DNA of 64,000 nucleotides, taken from positions 1,302,001 to 1,366,000 of the forward strand of contig NW_027490117.1 of NCBI RefSeq assembly GCF_050948175.1, in the 5' to 3' direction. Below are positions 50,534-62,700 of this stretch, piece after piece (position 1 is the first letter of the stretch; the number at the start of each line of letters is the position of its first letter). The notes beneath the pieces are model-generated. The model was not told where the DNA came from, did no database searches, and saw only the letters and a list, made by a program, of their open reading frames with translations. A program made the position numbers and the translations under genes. The stretch comes from Xylocopa sonorina (Eukaryota > Arthropoda > Insecta > Hymenoptera > Apidae).

Positions 50534-51620
50534 GCAAGGAAGTGTCGCATTTACATTCATTTGAAGTGTAGACGAGGAATACATAACACTTCGCAAATCA
50601 TATTATATCTTACCATGAAACATGGAAATGATGTGCGATATCGCGTTTTAAGAAGCATTAGAACCCTATTGCTACGGTACGTAGACATCTGCAAACGCTA
50701 TTTCCTTGCAAGGAAGTGTCGCATTTACATTCAATTGAAGTGTACACGAGGAATACATAACACTTCGCAAATCATATTATATCTTACCATGAAACATAGA
50801 AATGAGGTGCGATATCGCGCTTTAAGAAGCATTAGAACTCTATCGCTACGATACCTAGACACCTGCAGACGCTATTTCCTAGCAAGGAAGTGTCGCATTT
50901 ACATTCATTTGAAGTGTAGGCGAGGAATACATAACACTTCGCAAATCATATTATATCTTACCATGAAACATAGAAATGAGATACGATATCGCGTTGTAAG
51001 AATCATAAGAACACTATTGCTACGATACGTAGACATCAGCAAACGCAATTTCCTAGCGAGGAAGTGTCGCATTCACATTCATTTGAAGTGCAGTCGAGGG
51101 ATACATATCACTTCGCAAATCATATTATATCTTACCATGAAGCATAGGAATGACATGCGATATCGCGTTTTAAGAAGCATTTGAACTCTATTGCTACGAT
51201 ACCTAGACATCTGCAGACGCTATTTCCTAGCAAGGAAGTGTCGCATTTAGATTCATTTCAAGTGTAGACGAGGAATACATAACACTTCGCAAATCATATT
51301 ATATCTTACCATGAAACATGGAAATGAGGTGCGATATCGCGTTTTAAGAAGCATTAGAACTCTATCGCTACGGTACGTAGACATCTGCAAACTCTATTTC
51401 CTTGCAAGGAAGTGTCGCATTTACATTCATTTGAAGTGTACACGAGGAATACATAACACTTCGCAAATCATATTATATCTTACCATGAAACATAGAAATG
51501 AGGTGCGATATCGCGCTTTAAGAAGCATTAGAACACTATCGCTACGATGCGTAGACATCTGCAAACGCTATTTCTTTGCAGGGAAGTGTCGCATTTACAT
51601 TCAGTTGAAGTGTAGACGAG
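50530..51620 (+). repeat. 1.1 kb duplicated block, left copy (offset 7481)
   Basis: This recurs at about 58011-59101 at an offset of 43 units less 1 bp. Markers are CATGGAAATGATGTGCG, CAATTGAAGTGTACACGAGG, GGATACATATCACTTCG, CATGAAGCATAGG, CAAACTCTATTTCC and CGATGCGTAGAC. Differences include CACCTGCAG/CATCTGCAG near 50860 and TTTAGATTC/TTTACATTC near 51247. Confidence 0.88.
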
Positions 51621-54600
51621 GAATACATAACGCTTCGCAAATCATATTATATCTTACCATGAAACATAGAAATGAGATGCTTAATCGCGTTTTAAGAATC
51701 ATAAGAACTCTATTGCTACGATACGTAGACATCTGCAAACGCTATTTCCTAGCAAGGAAGTGTCGCATTTACATTCCTTTGAAGTGTAGACGAGGAATAC
51801 ATAACACTTCGCAAATCATATTATATCTTACCATGAAACATAGAAATGAGATACGATATCGCGTTGTAAGAATCATAAGAACACTATTGCTACGATACGT
51901 AGACATCAGCAAACGCTATTTCCTAGCGAAGAAGTGTCGCATTCACATTCATTTGAAGTGTAGACGAGGAATACATAACACTTCGCAAATCATATTATAT
52001 CTTACCAAGAAACATAGAAATGAGATGCGATATCGCGTTTTAAGAAGCATTAGAACTCTATCGCTAAGATACCTAGACATCTGCAGACGCTACTTCCTAG
52101 CAAGGAAATGTCGCATTTACATTCATTTGAAGTGTAGACGAGGAATACAAAACACTTCGCAAATCATATTATATCTTACCGTGAAACATAGAAATGAGAT
52201 GCGATATCGCGTTTTAATAAGCATTAGAACTCTACAGCTACGATAGGTAGACATCTGCAAACGCTATTTCCTTTCAAGGAAGTGTCGCATTTACATTCAT
52301 TTGAAGTGTAGACGAGGAATACATCACACTTCGCAAATCATATTATATCTTACCATGAAACATAGAAATGAGATGCGATATTGTGTTTTGAGAAGCATTA
52401 GAACTCTATCGCTACGATACCTAGACATCTGCAGATGCTATTTCCTAGCAAGGAAGTGTCGCATTTACATTCATTTGAAGTGTAGACGAGGAATACATAA
52501 CACTTCGCAAATCATATTATATCTTACCATGAAACATGGAAATGAGGTGCGATACCGCGTTTTAAGAAGCATTAGAACTCTATCGCTACGATACCTAGAC
52601 ATCTGCAGACGCTACTTCCTAGCAAGGAAATGTCGCATTTACATTCATTTGAAGTGTGGACGAGGAACACAAAACACTTCGCAAATCATATTATATCTTA
52701 CCATGAAACATAGAAATGAGATGCGATATCTCGTTTTAAGAATCATAAGAACTCTACTGCTACGATACGTAGACTTCTGCAAACGCTATTTCCTTGCAAG
52801 GAAGTGTCGCATTTACATTCATTTGAAGTGTAGACGAGGAATACATAACACTTCGCAAATCATATTATATCTTACCATGAAACATGGAAATGAGGTGCGA
52901 TATCGCGTTTTAAGAAGCATTAGAACTCTATTGCTACGGTACGTAGACATCTGCAAACGCTATTTCCTTGCAAGGAAGTGTCGCATTTACATTCAATTGA
53001 AGTGTACACGAGGAATACATAACACTTCGCAAATCATATTATATCTTACCATGAAACATAGAAATGAGGTGCGATATCGCGCTTTAAGAAGCATTAGAAC
53101 TCTATCGCTACGATACCTAGACATCTGCAGACGCTATTTCCTAGCAAGGAAGTGTCGCATTTACATTCATTTGAAGTGTAGACGAGGAATACATAACACT
53201 TCGCAAATCATATTATATCTTACTATGAAACATGGAAATGAGGTGCGATATCGCGTTTTAAGAAGCATTAGAACTCTATCGCTACGGTACGTAGACATCT
53301 GCAAACGCTATTTCCTTGCAAGGAAGTGTCGCATTTACATTCATTTGAAGTGCAGTCGAGAAATACATAACACTTCGCAAATCATATTATATCTTACCAT
53401 GAAACATAGAAATGAGATGCGATATTGTGTTTTGAGAAGCATTAGAACTCTATTGCTACGATACCTAGACATCTGCAGACGCTATTTCCTAGCAAGGAAG
53501 TGTCGCATTTACATTCATTTCAAGTGTAGACGGGCAATTCATTACACTTCGCAAATCATATTATATCTTACCATGAAACATAGGAATGACATGCGATATC
53601 GCGTTCTAAGAAGCATTAGAAATCTATTGCTACGATACGTAGACATCTGCAAACGCTATTTCCTTGCAAGGAAGTGTCGCATTTACATTCATTTGAATCG
53701 TATACGAGGAATGCATAACACTTCGCAATGAATATTACATCTTATCATGAAACCTAGAAATGAGATGCGATATCGCGTTTTAAGAAGCATTAGAAAGCTA
53801 TTGCTACGATACGTAGACGTCTGCAAACGCTATTTCCTAGCAAGGAAGTGTCGCATTTACATTCCTTTGAAGTGTAGACGAGGAATACATAACACTTCGC
53901 AAATCATATTATATCTTACCATGAAACATAGAAATGAGATACGATATCGCGTTGTAAGAATCATAAGAACACTATTGCTACGATACGTAGACATCAGCAA
54001 ACGCTATTTCCTAGCGAAGAAGTGTCGCATTCACATTCATTTGAAGTGTAGACGAGGAATACACAACACTTCGCAAATCATATTATATCTTACCAAGAAA
54101 CATAGAAATGAGATGCGATATCGCGTTTTAAGAAGCATTAGAACTCTATCGCTACGATACCTAGACATCTGCAGACGCTACTTCCTAGCAAGGAAATGTC
54201 GCATTTACATTCATTTGAAGTGTAGACGAGGAATACAAAACACTTCGCAAAGCATATTATATCTTACCATGAAACATAGAAATGAGATGCGATATCGCGT
54301 TTTAATAAGCATTAGAACTCTACAGCTACGATAGGTAGACATCTGCAAACGCTATTTCCTTTCAAGGAAGTGTCGCATTTACATTCATTTGAAGTGTAGA
54401 CGAGGAATACATCACACTTCGCAAATCATATTATATCTTACCATGAAACATAGAAATGAGATGCGATATTGTGTTTTGAGAAGCATTAGAACTCTATCGC
54501 TACGATACCTAGACATCTGCAGATGCTATTTCCTAGCAAGGAAGTGTCGCATTTACATTCATTTGAAGTGTAGACGAGGAATACATAACACTTCGCAAAT

Positions 54601-55318
54601 CATATTATATCTTACCATGAAACATGGAAATGATGTGCGATATCGCCTTTTAAGAAGCATTAGAACCCTATTGCTACGATACGTAGACATCAGCAAACGC
54701 AATTTCCTAGCGAGGAAGTGTCGCATTCACATTCATTTGAAGTGTAGACGAGGAATACATAACACTTCGCAAATCATATTATATCTTACCATGAAACATA
54801 GAAATGAGATGCGATGTCGCGTTTTAAGAAGCATTAGAGCTCTATCGCTACGATACCTAGACATCTGCAGACGCTATTTCCTAGCAAGGAAATGTCGCAT
54901 TTACATTCATTTGGAGTGTAGACGAGGAATACATAACGCTTCGCAAATCATATTATATCTTACCATGAAACATAGAAATGAGATGCGATATCGCGTTTTA
55001 AGAATCATAAGAACTCTATTGCTACGATACGTAGACATCTGCAAACGCTATTTCCTTGCAAGGAAGTGTCGCATTTACATTCATTTGAAGTGCAGTCGAG
55101 GGATACATAACACTTCGCAAATCATATTATATCTTACCATGAAACATAGAAATGAGATGCGATATCGGGTTTTAAGAAACATTTGAACTCTATTGCTACG
55201 ATACCTAGACATCTGCAGACGCTATTTCCTAGCAAGGAAGTGTCGCATTTACATTCATTTGAAGTGTAGACGAGGAATACATAACACTTCGCAAATCATA
55301 TTATATCTTACCATGAAA
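51603..55318 (+). repeat. 3.7 kb duplicated block, right copy (offset 6958)
   Basis: This is the partner of 44645-48360 and the third copy of part of the 36 kb block. A few substitutions are visible, for example TTACTATGAAAC at about 53224 and GTAGACGTCTGC at about 53815. Confidence 0.88.
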
Positions 55319-56309
55319 CATAGGAATGAGATGCGATATCGCGTTTTAATAAGCATTAGAACTCTACAGCTACGATAGGTAGACATCTGCAAACGCTATT
55401 TCCTTTCAAGGAAGTGTCGCATTTACATTCATTTGAAGTGTAGACGAGGAATACATCACACTTCGCAAATCATATTATATCTTACCATGAAACATAGAAA
55501 TGACATGCGATATTGTGTTTTGAGAAGCATTAGAACTCTATCGCTACGATACCTAGACATCTGCAGATGCTATTTCCTAGCAAGGAAGTGTCGCATTTAC
55601 ATTCATTTGAAGTGTAGACGAGGAATACATAACACTTCGCAAATCATATTATATCTTACCATGAAACATGGAAATGAGGTGCGATATCGCGTTTTAAGAA
55701 GCATTAGAAATCTATGGCTACGGTACGTAGACATCTGCAAACGCTGTTTCCTTGCAAGGAAGTGTCGCATTTACATTCAGTTGAAGTGTACACGAGGAAT
55801 ACATAACAGTTCGCAAATCATATTATATCTTACCATGAAACATAGAAATGAGGTGCGATATCGCGCTTTAAGAAGCATTAGAACTCTATCGCTACGATAC
55901 CTAGACATCTGCAGACGCTATTTCCTAGCAAGGAAGTGTCGCATTTACATTCATTTGAAGTGTAGACGAGGAATACATAACTCTTCGCAAATCATATTAT
56001 ATCTTACCATGAAACATAGAAATGAGATACGATATCGCGCTTTAAGAAGCATTAGAGCTCTATCGCTACGATACCTAGACATCTGCAGACGCTATTTTCT
56101 AGCAAGGAAGTGTCGCATTCACATTCATTTGAAGTGTAGACGAGGAATACATAACACTTCGCAATGAATATTATATCTTATCATGAAACATAGATATGAG
56201 ATGCAATATCTCGTTTTAAGAAGCATTTGAACTCTATCGCTACGATACCTAGACATCTGCAGACGCTATTTCCTAGCAAGGAAATGTCGCATTTACATTC
56301 ATTTGAAGT

Positions 56310-57975
56310 GTAGACGAGGAATACATAACGCTTCGCAAATCATATTATATCTTACCATGAAACATAGAAATGAAATGCGATATCGCGTTTTAAGAATCAT
56401 AAGAACTCTATTGCTACGATACGTAGACATCTGCAAACGCTATTTCCTTGCAAGGAAGTGTCGCATTTACATTCATTTGAAGTGCAGTCGAGGGATACAT
56501 AACACTTCGCAAATCATATTATATCTTACCATGAAACATAGAAATGAGGTGCGATATCGGGTTTTAAGAAACATTTGAACTCTATTGCTACGATACCTAG
56601 ACATCTGCAGACGCTATTTCCTAGCAAGGAAGTGTCGCATTTACATTCATTTGAAGTGTAGACGAGGAATACATAACACTTCGCAAATCATATTATATCT
56701 TACCATGAAACATAGAAATGAGATGCGATATCTCGTTTTAAGAATCATAAGAACTCTACTGCTACGATACGTAGACTTCTGCAAACGCTATTTCCTTGCA
56801 AGGAAGTGTCGCATTTACATTCATTTGAAGTGCAGTCGAGAAATACATAACACTTCGCAAATCATATTATATCTTACCATGAAACATAGAAATGAGATGC
56901 GATATTGTGTTTTGAGAAGCATTAGAACTCTATTGCTACGATACCTAGACATCTGCAGACGCTATTTCCTAGCAAGGAAGTGTCGCATTTACATTCATTT
57001 CAAGTGTAGACGGGGAATTCATTACACTTCGCAAATCATATTATATCTTACCATGAAACATAGGAATGACATGCGATATCGCGTTCTAAGAGGCATTAGA
57101 AATCTATTGCTACGATACGTAGACATCTGCAAACGCTATTTCCTTGCAAGGAAGTGTCGCATTTACATTCATTTGAATCGTATACGAGGAATGCATAACA
57201 CTTCGCAATGAATATTACATCTTATCATGAAACCTAGAAATGAGATGCGATATCGCGTTTTAAGAAGCATTAGAAAGCTATTGCTACGATACGTAGACAT
57301 CTGCAAACGCTATTTCCTAGCAAGGAAGTGTCGCCTTTACATTCCTTTGAAGTGTAGACGAGGAATACATAACACTTCGCAAATCATATTATATCTTACC
57401 ATGAAACATAGAAATGAGATACGATATCGCGTTGTAAGAATCATAAGAACACTATTGTTACGATACGTAGACATCAGCAAACGCTATTTCCTAGCGAAGA
57501 AGTGTCGCATTCACATTCATTTGAAGTGTAGACGAGGAATACACAACACTTCGCAAATCATATTATATCTTACCAAGAAACATAGAAATGAGATGCGATA
57601 TCGCGTTTTAAGAAGCATTAGAACTCTATCGCTACGATACCTAGACATCTGCAGACGCTACTTCCTAGCAAGGAAATGTCGCATTTACATTCATTTGAAG
57701 TGTAGACGAGGAATACAAAACACTTCGCAAAGCATATTATATCTTACCATGAAACATAGAAAGAGATGCGATATCGCGTTTTAATAAGCATTAGAACTCT
57801 ACAGCTACGATAGGTAGACATCTGCAAACGCTATTTCCTTTCAAGGAAGTGTCGCATTTACATTCATTTGAAGTGTAGACGAGGAATACATCACACTTCG
57901 CAAATCATATTATATCTTACCATGAAACATAGAAATGAGATGCGATATTGTGTTTTGAGAAGCATTAGAACTCTA
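56310..57975 (+). repeat. 1.7 kb duplicated block, right copy (offset 8350)
   Basis: This is the partner of 47960-49625 and carries the same single-base deletion at 57759. It is followed directly by units related to 54.4-54.6 kb and then by the copy of 50530-51620. Confidence 0.86.
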
Positions 57976-58010
57976 TCGCTACGATACCTAGACATCTGCA
58001 GATGCTATTT

Positions 58011-59101
58011 CCTAGCAAGGAAGTGTCGCATTTACATTCATTTGAAGTGTAGACGAGGAATACATAACACTTCGCAAATCATATTATATCTTACCATGAA
58101 ACATGGAAATGATGTGCGATATCGCGTTTTAAGAAGCATTAGAACCCTATTGCTACGGTACGTAGACATCTGCAAACGCTATTTCCTTGCAAGGAAGTGT
58201 CGCATTTACATTCAATTGAAGTGTACACGAGGAATACATAACACTTCGCAAATCATATTATATCTTACCATGAAACATAGAAATGAGGTGCGATATCGCG
58301 CTTTAAGAAGCATTAGAACTCTATCGCTACGATACCTAGACATCTGCAGACGCTATTTCCTAGCAAGGAAGTGTCGCATTTACATTCATTTGAAGTGTAG
58401 GCGAGGAATACATAACACTTCGCAAATCATATTATATCTTACCATGAAACATAGAAATGAGATACGATATCGCGTTGTAAGAATCATAAGAACACTATTG
58501 CTACGATACGTAGACATCAGCAAACGCAATTTCCTAGCGAGGAAGTGTCGCATTCACATTCATTTGAAGTGCAGTCGAGGGATACATATCACTTCGCAAA
58601 TCATATTATATCTTACCATGAAGCATAGGAATGACATGCGATATCGCGTTTTAAGAAGCATTTGAACTCTATTGCTACGATACCTAGACATCTGCAGACG
58701 CTATTTCCTAGCAAGGAAGTGTCGCATTTACATTCATTTCAAGTGTAGACGAGGAATACATAACACTTCGCAAATCATATTATATCTTACCATGAAACAT
58801 GGAAATGAGGTGCGATATCGCGTTTTAAGAAGCATTAGAACTCTATCGCTACGGTACGTAGACATCTGCAAACTCTATTTCCTTGCAAGGAAGTGTCGCA
58901 TTTACATTCATTTGAAGTGTACACGAGGAATACATAACACTTCGCAAATCATATTATATCTTACCATGAAACATAGAAATGAGGTGCGATATCGCGCTTT
59001 AAGAAGCATTAGAACACTATCGCTACGATGCGTAGACATCTGCAAACGCTATTTCTTTGCAGGGAAGTGTCGCATTTACATTCAGTTGAAGTGTAGACGA
59101 G
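58011..59101 (+). repeat. 1.1 kb duplicated block, right copy (offset 7481)
   Basis: This is the partner of 50530-51620. The pair ends near 59111, where the left copy has AACGCTTCG and the right copy AACACTTCG. Confidence 0.86.
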
Positions 59102-59281
59102 GAATACATAACACTTCGCAAATCATATTATATCTTACCATGAAACATAGAAATGAGGTGCGATTTCGCGCTTTAAGAAGCATTAGAGCTCTATCGCTAC
59201 GATACCTAGACATCTGCAGACGCTATTTTCTAGCAAGGAAGTGTCGCAATCACATTCATTTGAAGTGTAGACGAGGAATAC

Positions 59282-59722
59282 ATAACACTTCGCAATGAAT
59301 ATTATATCTTATCATGAAACATAGATATGAGATGCAATATCTCGTTTTAAGAAGCATTTGAACTCTATTGCTACGATACCTAGACATCTGCAGACGCTAT
59401 TTCCTAGCAAGGCAGTGTCGCATTTACATTCATCTGAAGTGTAGACGAGGAATACATGACACTTCGCAAATCATATTATATCTTACCATGAAACATAGAA
59501 ATGAGATGCGATATCGCGTTTTAAGAAGCATTAGATATCTATTGCTACGATACGTAGACATCTGCAAACGCTATTTCTTTCCAAGGAAGTGTCGCATTTA
59601 CATTCATTTGAATTGTAGACGAGGAATACATAACACTTCGCAAATCATATTATATCTTACCATGAAACAGAAATGAGATGCGATTTCGCGTTTTACGAAT
59701 CATAAGAACTCCATTGCTACGA
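59282..59722 (+). repeat. Mobile-looking 440 bp module (B-A-A units), copy near 59.3 kb
   Basis: This module has one B unit, then AAGGCAGTGTCGC, TTCATCTGAAGTG, GATATCTATTGC, TTTCTTTCCAAGG, the GAAACAGAAATG deletion at 59664 and GCGTTTTACGAATC. The same series is found at about 42930-43370 (offset 16352) and 61967-62330 (offset 2608), with a shorter version at about 60672-60990. The flanks differ at each site. It is an ordinary piece of satellite moved by exchange, not a transposon. Confidence 0.85.
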
Positions 59723-62700
59723 TACGTAGACATCTGCAAACGCTATTTCCTTGCAAGGAAGTGTCGCATTTACATTCAATTGAAGTGTACACGAGGAATA
59801 CATAACACTTCGCAAATCATATTATATCTTACCATGAAACATAGAAATGAGGTGCGATATCGCGCTTTAAGAAGCATTAGAACTCTATCGCTACGATACC
59901 TAGACATCTGCAGACGCTATTTCCTAGCAAGGAAGTGTCGCATTTACATTCATTTGAAGTGTAGACGAGGAATACATAACACTTCGCAAATCATATTATA
60001 TCTTACCATGAAACATGGAAATGAGGTGCGATATCGCGTTTTAAGAAGCATTAGAACTCTATCGCTACGGTACGTAGACATCTGCAAACGCTATTTCCTT
60101 GCAAGGAAGTGTCGCATTTACATTCATTTGAAGTGTACACGAGGAATACATAACACTTCGCAAATCATATTATATCTTACCATGAAACATGGAAATGATG
60201 TGCGATATCGCGTTTTAAGAAGCATTAGAACCCTGTTGCTACGATACGTAGACATCAGCAAACGCTGTTTCCTTGCAAGGAAGTGTCGCATTTACATTCA
60301 ATTGAAGTGTACACGAGGAATACATAACATTTCGCAAATCATATTATATCTTACCATGAAACATAGAAATGAGGTGCGATATCGCGCTTTAAGAAGCATT
60401 AGAACTCTATCGCTACGATACCTAGAAATCTGCAGACGCTATTTCCTAGCAAGGAAGTGTCGCATTTACATTCATTTGAAGTGTAGACGAGGAATACATA
60501 ACACTTCGCAAATCATATTATATCTTACCATGAAACATAGAAATGAGGTGCGATATCGCGCTTTAAGAAGCATTAGAGCTCTATCGCTACGATACCTAGA
60601 CATCTGCAGACGCTATTTTCTAGCAAGGAAGTGTCGCATTCACATTCATTTGAAGTGTAGATGAGGAATACATAACACTTCGCAATGAATATTATATCTT
60701 ATCATGAAACATAAATATGAGATGCAATATCTCGTTTTAAGAAGCATTTGAACTCTATTGCTACGATACCTAGACATCTGCAGACGCTATTTCCTAGCAA
60801 GGCAGTGTCGCATTTACATTCATCTGAAGTGTAGACGAGGAATACATGACACTTCGCAAATCATATTATATCTTACCATGAAACATAGAAATGAGATGCG
60901 ATATCGCGTTTTAAGAAGCATTAGATATCTATTGCTACGATACGTAGACATCTGCAAACGCTATTTCTTTCCAAGGAAGTGTCGCATTTACATTCAATTG
61001 AAGTGTAGACGAGGAATACATAACACTTCGCAAATCATATTATATCTTACCATGAAACATAGAAATGAGGTGCGATATCGCGCTTTAAGAAGCATTAGAA
61101 CACTATCGCTACGATACCTAGACATCTGCAGACGCTATTTCCTAGCAAGGAAGTGTCGCATTTACATTCATTTGAAGTGTAGACGAGGAATACATAACAC
61201 TTCGCAAATCATATTATATCTTACCATGAAACATGGAAATGAGGTGCGATATCGCGTTTTAAGAAGCATTAGAACACTATCGCCACGATACCTAGACATC
61301 TGCAGACGCTATTTCCTAGCAAGGAAGTGTCGCATTTACATTCATTTGATGTGTAGACGAGGAATACATAACACTTCGCAAATCATATTATATCTTACCA
61401 TGAAACATAGAAATGAGATACGATATCGCGTTGTAAGAATCATAAGAACACTATTGCTACGATACGTAGACATCAGCAAACGCAATTTCCTAGCGAGGAA
61501 GTGTCGCATTCACATTCATTTGAAGTGTAGACGAGGAATACATAACACTTCGCAAATCATATTATATCTTACCATGAAACATAGAAATGAGATGCGATAT
61601 CGCGTTTTAAGAAGCATTAGAGCTCTATCGCTACGATACCTAGACATCTGCAGACGCTATTTCCTAGCAAGGAAGTGTCGCATTTACATTCATTTGAAGT
61701 GTAGACGAGGAATACATAACACTTCGCAAATCATATTATATCTTACCATGAAACATAGAAATGAGATACGATATCGCGTTGTAAGAATCATAAGAACACT
61801 ATTGCTACGATACGTAGACATCAGCAAACGCAATTTCCTAGCGAGGAAGTGTCGCATTCACATTCATTTGAAGTGCAGTCGAGGGATACATATCACTTCG
61901 CAAATCATATTATATCTTACCATGAAGCATAGGAATGACATGCGATATCGCGTTTTAAGAAGCATTTGAACTCTATTGCTACGATACCTAGACATCTGCA
62001 GACGCTATTTCCTAGCAAGGCAGTGTCGCATTTACATTCATCTGAAGTGTAGACGAGGAATACATGACACTTCGCAAATCATATTATATCTTACCATGAA
62101 ACATAGAAATGAGATGCGATATCGCGTTTTAAGAAGCATTAGATATCTATTGCTACGATACGTAGACATCTGCAAACGCTATTTCTTTCCAAGGAAGTGT
62201 CGCATTTACATTCATTTGAATTGTAGACGAGGAATACATAACACTTCGCAAATCATATTATATCTTACCATGAAACAGAAATGAGATGCGATTTCGCGTT
62301 TTACGAATCATAAGAACTCCATTGCTACGATACGTAGACATCTGCAAACGCTATTTCCTAGCGAGGAAGTGTCGCATTCACATTCATTTGAAGTGTAGAC
62401 GAGGAATACATAACACTTCGCAAATCATATTATATCTTACCATGAAACATAGAAATGAGATACGATATCGCTTTGTAAGAATCTTAAGAACACTATTGCT
62501 ACGATACGTAGATATCAGCAAACGCTATTTCCGAGCAAGGAAGTGTCGCATTCACATTCATTTGAAGTGTAGACGAGGAATACATAACACTTCGCAAATC
62601 ATATTATATCTTACCATGAAACATAGAAATGAGATGCGATATCGGGTTTTAAGAAACATTTGAACTCTATTGCTACGATACCTAGACATCTGCAGACGCT

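Noticed and set aside
32905..57975. Long near-identical blocks as assembly duplication errors
   Set aside because: Each pair has private substitutions and indels and different breakpoints, which is more like real exchange. I cannot exclude local assembly error without reads, so this is a soft rejection.
59282..59722. Reused 440 bp module as a transposable element
   Set aside because: It is ordinary satellite in perfect 174 bp register, with no terminal repeats, target-site duplications or coding capacity.
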